A stretch of 64,000 nucleotides of DNA from positions 225,015-289,014 of IMG/VR virus record IMGVR_UViG_3300046167_000825, one strand, 5' to 3'. This document shows positions 25,120 to 33,846 of the stretch, piece after piece; position 1 is the first letter of the stretch; every line of letters begins with the position of its first letter. The notes beneath the pieces were generated by a model, which was not told the origin of the DNA, did no database searches, and saw nothing but the letters and a program-made list of their open reading frames with translations. A program made the position numbers and the translations under genes. The DNA comes from a virus.

Positions 25120-28050
25120 ATGTATGTCTTTTTGAAAAAAACGTGGAATGGTGCAGTTTATAGTCTCTCTCTGAGAGATGATGCTTTCATTCATTTCACA
25201 CCCCAAAGTAGAGCGAGAGAGATACTTGCCTCTGGTCGGTTACTGTTCAACCCTCCTTATAAGAAGTTTGGGATAGATTCCGTCACAGCCATCTCAACCT
25301 CTTTCGGGAGTGCTGTCGCTGGTGTGCAAACAACACACATTAAAGAAACACCCGATGACCCCATCGTTGCCCTTTGGTTCAAAACGAACACCCTCCCCCC
25401 GAAAATAAACTATCCCGAAGAAGTCTATTGGAGTTCGGACGTGGTTTTCACAAAGGTCAAACTTCTCACCAAGCGGGAGGGTCTCTCTATTCTCAGTCGG
25501 TCTAAGCCCCCAACAAAGGACGACTTCTCAGTGGTGTATGAAGGTTCACCTTCTCATAAACAACTACGGACAGCCAAATACAAGAACAAGAAGACCGTCA
25601 AAGACCAAGACGGGAAAGACATGATCGTCTATGAGTATTCAGACCAGCAGATCAATAAGCGACATAAAGAGAAATCCCAAAAGGTCGAGAAAATCCGTCA
25701 GAATATAAACTCTTTGGAAACGCAAGTTCTCAAAGACCTCAAAAAAGAGGATACCCGTCAAGTAGCACTGGCGGTCGCCCTCATCAATCACACATACGAG
25801 CGTGTAGGGAACGATGATAGTGCTTCCAATGGTCACTATGGGGTAACGGGGTGGAAGAAGAAACATTTGTCTTTCAAGGGAAGCAAAGCCTTCCTCTCAT
25901 ACACGGGTAAGAGTGGTGTTCGTCATAATAAAGAGGTCGATGACAAGGTGTTGGTGTCAGCCCTCCGAGAGATATCGAAAGGTTTGAAAGATGACGATGT
26001 TCTTTTGTCAGACATTAAAGCCCCCGATGTCAATGAGTATCTCAACCAGTATGGGATCACAGCGAAAGACATGCGAGGTTACCATGCCAACAGAGAAATG
26101 CAAGAACGCTTGAAAGCCCTCCGAGAGGAAAGGGGCGAACTACCGAAGGACAAGAAAGAGAAGGACAAGATTCTTAAAGAGGAGTTTAAGGAAGCCCTCA
26201 ATGGAGCAGCGAAAGCCGTTGGTCATGAAGAAGCAACATTAAGAGGGCAGTACTTAGTCCCCCATTTGGAAGATACCTTTATGAAAGATGGCACAGTGAT
26301 AACCACTTTGAAGAAAGCACATATATCAAGAATCGCCACGAGAGTCTTCGGTACAAAAACAGAAAATGAAAAGATGGATGAGGAAGCCGATAGATTGGTG
26401 AAGAAACAACCCAAAAGTAAACCACCTCGCAAAGACCGTCAGCGAAGAAGAATCGACATAGGGGATAAGGACACCACTGAGGACAAGGATTTGAACTCAA
26501 AGGATATGTCGATGAACTACAAGGTGATTGGTGGTTCGTTGGGTGGTGTCATAACGAGAGTTGCTTCTCGTTATATGCTGCTCTCTCGGCTATCCGAGAG
26601 ATATCTGTCAGCGACCACTGAAATTGTGGAAACACCCAATCAAAAAGACACCGATAAGAAGGAAAAAGAGGACAAAAAAAAAGAGTTAGTTCGGAAGAAA
26701 GAAACCGAAGCGTGGGATAAGTTCACGGGGGAAAAAATCAAAGACCCCGAATCCAAAAGAGAAGTTTCGTGGGGTACTTTCCAGAAGAAACACCCCAAAG
26801 ATGCTCAGAAAATCCGTAACAAGTTTCGGACAGACTTTGAGGAATCCTTTAAGGAAGACCAAGTCAATAAAGAAAATGAACAAGCCCAGAAACTAGATAG
26901 ACGGCTCACCGAAGAAGAACTGGCAGAAGTTGATAATATGGTGGAGGAGGTGGTTAACCTCAATGGGCGTGAGATACGCCTCCCATTCGACACAGATGAC
27001 CGTGTTCGTAGTGTTTCGATGGCTCTTGAAGAACCAAAAAGAGATGATGAAACTGTTGAGGACTACAACTCTCGTAAGGCAGAAGAGATTTCTAAGTCTA
27101 TTAGAGGGATGGATACCAAAGCCCTCCAGCAGTTGTGGGATAGTGGGATGATTGATAAGAGTGACCCTCGTGTCAATGATGCGATAGATACCATGATGTC
27201 TATGGATGCAATGGGGGATGTTGTGGGTCGTCCTTTATCGGAGTCTGAAGCCAAAGCCATAGAAGATTTCTATTCTGCTATGCTGACGGAAACCATTAAG
27301 GTCGAGCATTTTGGTAGCGATAAAGAGGAAGGGAAGAGTTTCATTGCTGATTTCGTGGAGGGAGCGAAGAACTCAGCAGTGGAGGCTCTTAAAGAATCTG
27401 AGGATGCCGATTTAGGTGCAGTCATGAAAGATTATCTGTCTAATGCTACGACCAACAAGGAAAAGAAGACACTCAAAATCCACCACATCACAAAAGAGTT
27501 CATGTCAAAGGAACAGAAGGAGGCATTGAAAAGCCTAGAAGAATCTCAGAAGAAAGTGGAGTCCATTCGGAAAGAGAAGCAAACCCAAATGGATCAACTA
27601 TCCGAGATTGATAAAACTCTCTCGACTGAAGATATCAGTGATGAGGACAGAGAACAACTAGAAACGGATAAGGCTTCCCTTCAAAAGAGTGTTGATAGCC
27701 AAGAGGGGCTTCTGAAATCTGAGATGGAAAATCAACAATCCCTCACAGAAAAAACACAACCTAGTTCAGAGAACTTACAGAAGGCACTGGATAAAATGAT
27801 TCAGAAACTCCCAAAAGAAATCCAAAAAGAATATAAGGATTTCGGGAACACAGAGGAAATGATTGAAAAGGTCTTTGAACTCACTCAAGCAGAAGCCTTG
27901 AAGAAGTATGAGGAGATAATTGAAAACTCTAGCATGCCCCCCGAAGAAAAAAAGAAAGCCCTAGAAAGAGCCAAAGACCCTAATTTTGATCCAGAGGGAG
28001 CGTTGGCTGGTATGATGTCAGAGAGTGACGACATCGAAAATGAGATATAA
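25120..28050 (+). CDS. topoisomerase IB fused to long coiled-coil region, 976 aa
   Basis: Residues about 1-125 form an unassigned N-terminal domain (FIHFTPQSRAREILASGRLL). Residues about 200-390 match the type IB topoisomerase core: TYERVGNDD (R228), SYTGKSGVRH (K264), AKDMRGYHAN (R319), and GHEEATLRGQYLVP (H369, nucleophile Y378). The H-to-Y spacing of 9 equals that of the vaccinia enzyme. After that comes a highly charged linker, the tag-like RVASRYMLLSRL (from residue 480), and about 480 residues of acidic coiled coil. It should nick and relax DNA. Its size, its tag and its place before capsid assembly genes suggest a virion or head-core protein. ATG 25120 follows GAAGGAA. Confidence 0.8.
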   Translation: MYVFLKKTWNGAVYSLSLRDDAFIHFTPQSRAREILASGRLLFNPPYKKFGIDSVTAISTSFGSAVAGVQTTHIKETPDDPIVALWFKTNTLPPKINYPEEVYWSSDVVFTKVKLLTKREGLSILSRSKPPTKDDFSVVYEGSPSHKQLRTAKYKNKKTVKDQDGKDMIVYEYSDQQINKRHKEKSQKVEKIRQNINSLETQVLKDLKKEDTRQVALAVALINHTYERVGNDDSASNGHYGVTGWKKKHLSFKGSKAFLSYTGKSGVRHNKEVDDKVLVSALREISKGLKDDDVLLSDIKAPDVNEYLNQYGITAKDMRGYHANREMQERLKALREERGELPKDKKEKDKILKEEFKEALNGAAKAVGHEEATLRGQYLVPHLEDTFMKDGTVITTLKKAHISRIATRVFGTKTENEKMDEEADRLVKKQPKSKPPRKDRQRRRIDIGDKDTTEDKDLNSKDMSMNYKVIGGSLGGVITRVASRYMLLSRLSERYLSATTEIVETPNQKDTDKKEKEDKKKELVRKKETEAWDKFTGEKIKDPESKREVSWGTFQKKHPKDAQKIRNKFRTDFEESFKEDQVNKENEQAQKLDRRLTEEELAEVDNMVEEVVNLNGREIRLPFDTDDRVRSVSMALEEPKRDDETVEDYNSRKAEEISKSIRGMDTKALQQLWDSGMIDKSDPRVNDAIDTMMSMDAMGDVVGRPLSESEAKAIEDFYSAMLTETIKVEHFGSDKEEGKSFIADFVEGAKNSAVEALKESEDADLGAVMKDYLSNATTNKEKKTLKIHHITKEFMSKEQKEALKSLEESQKKVESIRKEKQTQMDQLSEIDKTLSTEDISDEDREQLETDKASLQKSVDSQEGLLKSEMENQQSLTEKTQPSSENLQKALDKMIQKLPKEIQKEYKDFGNTEEMIEKVFELTQAEALKKYEEIIENSSMPPEEKKKALERAKDPNFDPEGALAGMMSESDDIENEI

Positions 28051-28111
28051 TCTCATGTCTCATTCAAAATATATTCAAACAAAATAAATAATCATTCTAT
28101 ATCAAACACTA

Positions 28112-28122
28112 TATTGTCGATA
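28112..28122 (+). promoter_or_regulatory. TATTGTCGATA late-promoter-like motif
   Basis: TATTGTCGATA lies about 52 bases before the acidic core-protein ATG. It is a member of the TTCGATA family that recurs before structural genes. Confidence 0.45.
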
Positions 28123-28173
28123 GCCCTCAGAGGGGTTCTTATGACAATTTTATCTTATTGGGAGGCTTATACC

Positions 28174-28839
28174 ATGAAAAAATTCGCTACACGGGCAATT
28201 GTTGCTGATCTAGACAACCTTGCTGATCTTTTCCAAAACGCTGGTTCTGAACTCGGTGTTCCAACTCGTATCGCTATGGATTTCGCATATCGTTGTGACC
28301 TTTTGTCTGATGTCATCGAAAAATTGGCTGGTGACGAAGAAGCAGAAGAGGAAGAGGAAGAAGAAGAAGTAAAAGAAGAAGAAACTGAACTAGAAAAGAA
28401 GGCTTTTGCTGCATTACAAACTTTATCTCGTCTTGCTTCTGAAGAAGAAGAAAAGGAAGAAGAGAAGGAAGAAGAGAAGGAAGAAGAAGCAGAAGAAGAG
28501 GCAAAGGAATCTTCTAAAAAGGCTACTTTGAAAGAACTTTCTCGTTTAATCAATCGTCTTGCTGGCGATGATGAAGAAAGCGAAGAAGAAGAAAAGGAAG
28601 AAGAAGCAGAAGAGGAAAAGGAAGAAGCAAAAAAAGAGGCTCGTCAAATAACAAAACGCCAAGCCCTTGCTACCCTTCTTCGTATTGCTGAAGAAGAAGA
28701 AAAAGAACTGGGACAACAAGAGGATCAAGCCCTTGAAACTGAAACTGATGAGCCTTATATGAAGGGCTTTTCTGAAGGTTCAAAGGATGTAGCCGAGGTT
28801 GCTAAGGCTGCTGCGACTTACCGTAAACGTCTTAAGTAA
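28174..28839 (+). CDS. Glu-rich head core/scaffold-like protein, 221 aa
   Basis: ATG 28174 is preceded by GGGAGG. The first 50 residues are helical (KKFATRAIVADLDNLADLF), followed by several poly-Glu runs separated by short helices (FAALQTLSRLAS, TLKELSRLINRLAGD, RQALATLLRIAEE). Extremely acidic proteins next to the prohead protease are typical of capsid scaffolds or T4-like internal core proteins cleaved during maturation. The repeated helix-acidic modules suggest internal duplication. No exact family is recognised. Confidence 0.65.
   Translation: MKKFATRAIVADLDNLADLFQNAGSELGVPTRIAMDFAYRCDLLSDVIEKLAGDEEAEEEEEEEEVKEEETELEKKAFAALQTLSRLASEEEEKEEEKEEEKEEEAEEEAKESSKKATLKELSRLINRLAGDDEESEEEEKEEEAEEEKEEAKKEARQITKRQALATLLRIAEEEEKELGQQEDQALETETDEPYMKGFSEGSKDVAEVAKAAATYRKRLK
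28340..28740 (+). repeat. GAA/GAG low-complexity tracts encoding poly-Glu
   Basis: Four GAA/GAG-rich blocks within the acidic core-protein gene encode Glu runs separated by short helical modules. They are coding low-complexity repeats, not a CRISPR array: there are no conserved repeats with unique spacers. Confidence 0.8.
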
Positions 28840-28852
28840 AAAGAGGTCTCCC

Positions 28853-29437
28853 TTGAAGAAACAATCTGCAAGATATGATCTTCTCGCTGAGGAGTTGTCC
28901 GTTGGGGATGCTGTCATCCCCATCGGTCAGCCCATTGGTGGTGTTGGTCGAATTACGAAAATCTATGTCGGCATTGGCATGGCAGATGTTCAATTCAATG
29001 GGGGTAATCGTAGGATTCCCGTTGAGGACTTGAAGTTTGTTGCTGAGGAGGGATATTCTTTTGCTCCCGATCACGACACAACTGCTGGTGGAGAGATTGA
29101 TGAAGAACCCTTTGGTTCTCGTGAACTCTCAGTTCAACCACCTCATGAGGCTTTCACACCCGTGTTGAATGATATGTTCTATGAACAGACTCTTCCAACA
29201 AAGGTCGCCCAACGCTTTGTGAAAAAAGCATTGTATTGGGCTGGTCGTGATCGTAAATATCGAGCCACGAGATCCGAGTGTGGTGCTTCCTATCTATGTC
29301 CAAAGTGTGTAGACCCCATTGTGATGAAGAAAGCCATCTACAAACGGTTAGAGGGTGCTTCCGAGCGTCTGTGGGGTTGCCCCTCTTGTATGTTCTTAAT
29401 CAAGGACACTGACATTGTGCGTTGGGGGGGTGAATAA
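28853..29437 (+). CDS. virion-type protein with SH3-like region and zinc cysteines, 194 aa
   Basis: The first in-frame start after the previous stop is TTG 28853, with AGAGG upstream. Residues 15-60 (LSVGDAVIPIGQPIGGVGRI, MADVQFNGGNRRIPVEDLKF) look SH3-like. A helix TKVAQRFVKKALYWAG resembles the RVAxRYL tag. Two CxxC pairs (YLCPKC and WGCPSC) form a likely zinc site. It lies between the acidic protein and the prohead protease, so an internal head role is plausible. Confidence 0.65.
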   Translation: MKKQSARYDLLAEELSVGDAVIPIGQPIGGVGRITKIYVGIGMADVQFNGGNRRIPVEDLKFVAEEGYSFAPDHDTTAGGEIDEEPFGSRELSVQPPHEAFTPVLNDMFYEQTLPTKVAQRFVKKALYWAGRDRKYRATRSECGASYLCPKCVDPIVMKKAIYKRLEGASERLWGCPSCMFLIKDTDIVRWGGE

Positions 29438-30849
29438 TGGCATTTATGAAATATGCTTCTGCTCTTGTGGTTTCTCCCGAAGCCAATCAAAGAACTTGGG
29501 GTGGTGTTCGCACTGCCTCTAGTAATACAGCCAATCTGGTTGGTCAAGCCGAGAAGATTTTCGGTGGGAAGTTCAATCCCTCTGATTATCTTTTAACACA
29601 TTGTACTATTGTGGCTTCTGTTGATACAGATGATGCTCCCAATGTAAAACTCGGTTCTGTCACTGAGAATGGTAAGAAGATCAATCGTAAGTATTCTAAC
29701 TATCTCATAACTCCTTCGACATCTAAGTATGTGAATAACAACGGAGATTCTTGGGATCGTGATGTTCTGTTGAAGTCTTATCAAACATTTGTTGGTAGTC
29801 ATAACTTCCAAGAGCATGTTCAGATTGAGGACTTGTCGAAGGGTCGTATCATTGATGCCGTTGCTCGTGATGTCGGGGAATCTATTTATGTGGATATCCT
29901 AGTTGCGACAGACCGTAAGCACGCCCAGTTGGTTGAAGATATCCAGAGTGGTCGTTTAGGCACATTGTCTATGGGATGTACAGTCGATAGCACCATTTGC
30001 ACCAAGTGTGGGAATGTGGCAGTCGATGACACTGAGTTCTGTGACCATGTGAAGTATGAAAAACGAAACACTTTTATTGATAACAGTGGCAAGAAAAGAA
30101 TAGTGGCTGAGTTGTGTGGTCATACCGATATGGGCGACACGGCTGGAGTGACATTCATAGAAGCCTCTTGGGTTGCTGTACCCGCCTTTACTGGTGCAGT
30201 AATGCGAAATATTTTAACGGCAGACGAGGTTAGTTCGGATGTAGTTCGTAAAGCGAACGAGATTCTTTCAGTGCCTCCAGCCGAATGGTCAGACGAAGCC
30301 CAAAAGAAAGTCGCACGGAATGTGGTGTCTTTCGGTTTCGATGACGAAGAAGAAGATGAGGGTGGCGATAGCGAACCCACATCCCCTATTGATGAATTAG
30401 AAGATGAGATGGTATCAATGGTGAAGAAACGAGTTCTTCAACGGCTTAAATCCGAAATGTCCCCCAAAGAGGAGGCAAAGAAAGATGCACCAAAGCCCGA
30501 AGATAGTACCACTTATCAAAATGATACAGTGATCAAAGAAGGCACACTAAGAAAGGCTCACGCTATGGGTCAAAAACTTGGTGTTCTTCAAGGGATCGCA
30601 AAGGTTTCTCACACCAGAGAAGATTTTATTGATGGTATTGCTCTCCTTGATTATGAGAGGGGTTCAAAAACATCGGTATCTGTTTATCGTGCCAGCCTAA
30701 AGGTCGGTTCGGTATCAAAGTACGCCACACTGAAAGGTTTCTTGCTTGCTAGTAAGAAGGCTCTCGGTGGTACGATGACTAAATCTGAGGTTACTCAGAT
30801 GATTCGACTCGCTCGATTGCTTGACTTTTGGTCAGCACAAAAACATTAA
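29437..30849 (+). CDS. prohead core/maturation protease
   Basis: The 470-residue protein has a conserved-looking core with FVGSHNFQEHVQ (candidate catalytic His122 or His127), IYVDILVATDRKHAQL and LGTLSMGC (candidate Ser178), followed by a zinc-like motif ICTKCGNVAVDDTEFCDH (C188, C191, C202, H204). The pattern matches large-phage prohead proteases related to T4 gp21, which cleave scaffold and capsid proteins during head maturation. The acidic middle and basic C-terminus may be self-processed. Acidic core proteins flank it on both sides. The start overlaps the previous stop. Confidence 0.75.
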   Translation: MAFMKYASALVVSPEANQRTWGGVRTASSNTANLVGQAEKIFGGKFNPSDYLLTHCTIVASVDTDDAPNVKLGSVTENGKKINRKYSNYLITPSTSKYVNNNGDSWDRDVLLKSYQTFVGSHNFQEHVQIEDLSKGRIIDAVARDVGESIYVDILVATDRKHAQLVEDIQSGRLGTLSMGCTVDSTICTKCGNVAVDDTEFCDHVKYEKRNTFIDNSGKKRIVAELCGHTDMGDTAGVTFIEASWVAVPAFTGAVMRNILTADEVSSDVVRKANEILSVPPAEWSDEAQKKVARNVVSFGFDDEEEDEGGDSEPTSPIDELEDEMVSMVKKRVLQRLKSEMSPKEEAKKDAPKPEDSTTYQNDTVIKEGTLRKAHAMGQKLGVLQGIAKVSHTREDFIDGIALLDYERGSKTSVSVYRASLKVGSVSKYATLKGFLLASKKALGGTMTKSEVTQMIRLARLLDFWSAQKH

Positions 30850-30882
30850 CCCCTTCACACTTAAAACACAAAGGAGAGTATT

Positions 30883-31911
30883 ATGCGTAGAAGCAGACTT
30901 ACTTGGAATAAAAAGGCAGATAATGCCCCCGCTACCCCAAATGAGGGGTATGACCATCCAGCAGATCAAGGACAACAACCCGTTGAGAAATACTTCATTG
31001 ACAACGATGGAAACGGTGTTGGTTCAGAACCTTCAGATTTCGCAGAAGATGTTCACCAACCACCTTATAACAAAGGTGACCACCCAGCGACTCCACACGA
31101 GGGACACGATCACCCAGCGATGAAACAAGCCGCTCGTGATATCCGTGCTTCTGTTGAGCGTAAAGCATCTAAATGTATTCGTATCGCACAAGCAACACTC
31201 GGAAAAGGTGCTTCTATTGAAGACTTAGAAGATCAAGCATTGGCATTCATGAATATGGCTGATGATGATGTTGCTGCAACTTTGGATCGTATGTCAGAAA
31301 TGGAAGCGTACCAAATGGCAGAAGAACCAACTGCTACTTCAATGTTCGCAGAAGAAGATTCTGAACTAGAAGGTTTGATGGCTGAGTTCATGGCAGAAAT
31401 CGAATCAGATGAACACGAAAGTACAGAAGAAGCAATGCTTTCTGAAATGCTTGCTCAAGAAGAAGCCGAAGAAACAATGGGCGAAGAAGAAATAATGCTT
31501 TCTGAAATGCTTGCCGAAGAAGAAATGGCTAACCAAAATGCTCCAGAACACTTTGAAGCAGAAGAAGAAGAAGCAATGGGTGATGAGTTAATGCTTGCCG
31601 AAGAAGGTCTTGATGCTATGGGACTTGATGACGGTATGGGCGATGACGAATTGCTTGCTGGATTGTTCGCTGGTAAGTTCGCTGGTGAAGAAGAAGCCGA
31701 AGAAGAAGAAGCAGAAGAAGAAGCAGAGGAAGAAGAAAAAGAAGCAGAAGAAGCAGCCGCTTCTAAGAAAGCATCTCGCCTTCGTCCCCGTGCTCGTAAA
31801 GCATCAAAGGGAGTTAAGACTCTTGGAAATGTTTCTAAAACAGCCTCTTCAGAAATGAACGAACTGTCAAAGTTGTGGGAAAGTGCTCCTAACATCAGTG
31901 ACTTGTTCTAA
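30883..31911 (+). CDS. acidic scaffold/internal core protein, 342 aa
   Basis: AAGGAG precedes ATG 30883. After a polar N-terminus with HP-rich motifs (EGYDHPADQG, EGHDHPAMKQ) the protein becomes strongly acidic. It has repeats of the type MLSEMLAQEEAEE and MLSEMLAEEE, a poly-Glu tract, and a basic C-terminal tail (SRLRPRARKASKGVKTL) that could bind capsid or DNA. This is the expected pattern of a phage scaffolding protein, and it sits directly upstream of the capsid genes. A terminator follows. Confidence 0.7.
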   Translation: MRRSRLTWNKKADNAPATPNEGYDHPADQGQQPVEKYFIDNDGNGVGSEPSDFAEDVHQPPYNKGDHPATPHEGHDHPAMKQAARDIRASVERKASKCIRIAQATLGKGASIEDLEDQALAFMNMADDDVAATLDRMSEMEAYQMAEEPTATSMFAEEDSELEGLMAEFMAEIESDEHESTEEAMLSEMLAQEEAEETMGEEEIMLSEMLAEEEMANQNAPEHFEAEEEEAMGDELMLAEEGLDAMGLDDGMGDDELLAGLFAGKFAGEEEAEEEEAEEEAEEEEKEAEEAAASKKASRLRPRARKASKGVKTLGNVSKTASSEMNELSKLWESAPNISDLF

Positions 31912-31937
31912 TCTTCCCGAAGATTCTTGAATGATTG

Positions 31938-31971
31938 AAATCCATCTAGTTCGCTAGGTGGATTTTTTTTT
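31938..31971 (+). terminator. terminator with TTCG tetraloop
   Basis: AAATCCATCTAG and CTAGGTGGATTT enclose a TTCG tetraloop, followed by nine Ts. It is the strongest terminator in the window and ends the scaffold/protease operon. Confidence 0.9.
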
Positions 31972-31992
31972 GCTTATCTGAGATAAAATCTC

Positions 31993-32007
31993 AATAATGT
32001 TTCGATA
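31993..32007 (+). promoter_or_regulatory. AATAATGTTTCGATA late-promoter-like motif
   Basis: AATAATGTTTCGATA follows the terminator directly. It is 118 bases before the decoration-protein ATG, giving a longer leader than other members of the family; a CTCCCT-AGGGAG hairpin (32081-32099) lies in that leader. Confidence 0.45.
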
Positions 32008-32124
32008 ACTTGACCTATTGTATGATTGCCATCTTTGTTTCTGGAGGGGGTAGTCATTTTAACCTAAACTTTCAAACTCTCTCCCTTGTAAACAGGGAGT
32101 ATTGCCTAAAAAAGGAGAAATCTT

Positions 32125-32775
32125 ATGGCTTTACTTGGACAAGCGAGTGGTGCGTTTACAGAAAGTTCTTCATCTTTACGGATTCTACATGTTGGTATCC
32201 GAAACACTGTCGGTGTTATTACAGATGAGGCTTTCGAGCAAACTAACCCTCCCGTACTTTCTGCATCTGGTGCTGGATCTACCATCTCAGATCAAGTATC
32301 TACAACAATCTTCGGAGTTCTCTCTGGATCTGTTGCTTTCACTCGACCAGACATTGACGAAAATGTAATCGGTGGCCCAGCGGCTACTGCTGCTTTGTTG
32401 CTTTCTGCTGGATGTCGACCACTTGGTGTATTCATTAACCACGCTGCTGGATATTCTTTCGAGAACACACCCGCGGCTGCTTCTAACAAGTGTCCTTATG
32501 TTTCTGCACAAGGTTGCTATGCAAACTCTTTGTTTGAAACCAACATTATCACTAATGGTGGAACTACTGGTACTGCCGTTGCTGCTGTTGCTACTGTACC
32601 AGTTACTGCTTATGCTGCTGGACAAAACTTGGTTGCTTCTGTTAATGGTTACTTGACCAACGAAGCCGCTGACGGATATGAAGCGACACAAGGTGGAACT
32701 AATACTATTATCGGAATCGTGAAGATGGCCCCAGATAATACTCAAGATGAACTCGTTTACGACCAACGCATTTAA
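32125..32775 (+). CDS. probable capsid decoration/head protein, 216 aa
   Basis: AAAGGAGAAA precedes ATG 32125. The protein is Ala/Thr/Gly-rich and beta-patterned, without charged clusters, as in head decoration or stabilisation proteins. It lies 13 bases before the major capsid gene, with a terminator and a late-type promoter motif upstream. Codons are strongly skewed to GCT for Ala and GGT/GGA for Gly, as expected for very high expression. The exact family is not recognised. Confidence 0.65.
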   Translation: MALLGQASGAFTESSSSLRILHVGIRNTVGVITDEAFEQTNPPVLSASGAGSTISDQVSTTIFGVLSGSVAFTRPDIDENVIGGPAATAALLLSAGCRPLGVFINHAAGYSFENTPAAASNKCPYVSAQGCYANSLFETNIITNGGTTGTAVAAVATVPVTAYAAGQNLVASVNGYLTNEAADGYEATQGGTNTIIGIVKMAPDNTQDELVYDQRI

Positions 32776-32788
32776 GGAGGAGACTACT

Positions 32789-33658
32789 ATGAGCGTATCA
32801 AATGCTGTGAAGCAAAAAATCATTTCTGATTATATCAAGACTCCTCAAGGGCGTGCGAAACTTGCAGCGTCTATGACTCAACCATTACGTTTGCGTAGAG
32901 ATTACGCATCGGTTGGTCGTAAGACATTTCTTGTTGAACAACTGCCAGACGGAGCGTTGCCAATTTATGACAAAGATCCAGATGTAACTGCGTATGTGGT
33001 TGGTGAAGAAGGACAAAACATCCTTGCAATCACTAAGCCAAGACGTGTTATCTTTCCTTTGTTTGAGATTGCATCTAACCCCGAAATCCCTTTGACACAA
33101 ATCAAAGAAAGACGATTCGACCTTATTGAGCGTGCTCAAGATTTGGCTCGTGCCCAAATCCAAGCGGCAGAAGATGAGCGAGTATTCTCTACTCTTGATG
33201 CTGTTGCTCAGAACGGTTTCGATTCTGTTGGAAACCAAAACCCAGACATCCCAGTTGTTGCTCCAGTTACTGGTGCAGTCCTTGCTGATGCTTTTGCGTT
33301 AATCGAACGCCATGACCTTCGTGTTGCACGAATCTTCATGAACGCTCGTGACTATGCAGATTTGCGTAAGTTCGGTCGTGACATCTTGGATATCGAATCT
33401 CAGCGTGACTTGTTGAAGACTGGTCTTATGGCTACTCTTTGGGGTGCTCAGATCATCACTTCTCGTATCGTTCCCGTTGGAACAGTATATGTTGCTTGTG
33501 AGCCAGAGTTCTTTGGTCGCATGCCAGTTCGTACTGAGTTGACTGTATTGTCTGCTGATGATCCAAAGGCTCGTACTATTGGGTTCTCTGTATTCGAGAA
33601 TATCGGTATCGGTTGTTTCAATCCTCGTGGATTGGTTCGATTGTCTATCACTCGATAA
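32789..33658 (+). CDS. major capsid protein, HK97 fold
   Basis: ATG 32789 follows TTAAGGAGGAG. The 289-residue protein has an N-terminal helical part (NAVKQKIISDYIKTPQGRAK) and a core that fits the HK97 fold: a spine-like helix ERRFDLIERAQDLARAQI, then DAFALIERHDLRVARIFMN and a C-terminal FSVFENIGIGCFNPRGLVRL. It lies downstream of scaffold and protease, and a strong terminator follows. It would form the icosahedral shell. Confidence 0.8.
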   Translation: MSVSNAVKQKIISDYIKTPQGRAKLAASMTQPLRLRRDYASVGRKTFLVEQLPDGALPIYDKDPDVTAYVVGEEGQNILAITKPRRVIFPLFEIASNPEIPLTQIKERRFDLIERAQDLARAQIQAAEDERVFSTLDAVAQNGFDSVGNQNPDIPVVAPVTGAVLADAFALIERHDLRVARIFMNARDYADLRKFGRDILDIESQRDLLKTGLMATLWGAQIITSRIVPVGTVYVACEPEFFGRMPVRTELTVLSADDPKARTIGFSVFENIGIGCFNPRGLVRLSITR

Positions 33659-33684
33659 TTGACTTAGAAACTTAGGTTTCATTG

Positions 33685-33718
33685 AAAGCCTCTTTCCGAA
33701 AGGAAGGGGGCTTTTTTT
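33685..33718 (+). terminator. terminator after major capsid gene
   Basis: AAAGCCTCTTTCC and GGAAGGGGGCTTT pair around a GAAA tetraloop (one wobble), followed by seven Ts. Confidence 0.85.
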
Positions 33719-33746
33719 GTGTCCCCACATGGGGTAAAAAGTCATT

Positions 33747-33840
33747 ATTTTCGGTCGCCTCCCCTAATGTTTTGAACATCACCCCAAAAATGAAAGGGGA
33801 AACAACCGAAAATGGAGAGCAAGGAAGAACTAGGGGAGGC
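33747..33840 (+). ncRNA. H-type pseudoknot sequestering a ribosome binding site
   Basis: Two perfect helices interleave. ATTTTCGGT (33747-33755) pairs with ACCGAAAAT (33805-33813). GCCTCCCCTA (33757-33766) pairs with TAGGGGAGGC (33831-33840). Because the order is a-b-a'-b', they form a pseudoknot. Two small hairpins lie inside: ATGTT-TTG-AACAT (33767-33779) and CCCC...GGGG (33782-33799). The last strand contains GGGGAGG, the ribosome site for ATG 33847, so folding would block translation. It may be a riboswitch or a protein-binding autoregulatory site like the T4 gene 32 pseudoknot; the ligand is unknown. Confidence 0.65.
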
Positions 33841-33846
33841 TATACT

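Noticed and set aside
28340-31760. CRISPR-like or satellite repeat
   Set aside because: GAA-rich tracts are coding for Glu and have no repeat-spacer order.
31979-31993. TGAGAT-AAA-ATCTCA inverted repeat as an operator
   Set aside because: Short AT-rich repeat next to a terminator; no second copy was found to support a binding site.
33747-33840. HDV-like self-cleaving ribozyme
   Set aside because: The a-b-a'-b' topology is similar, but there is no P1.1 or P4 equivalent, helix a does not start with G and no clear catalytic C follows; the ribosome site location fits a translational switch better.
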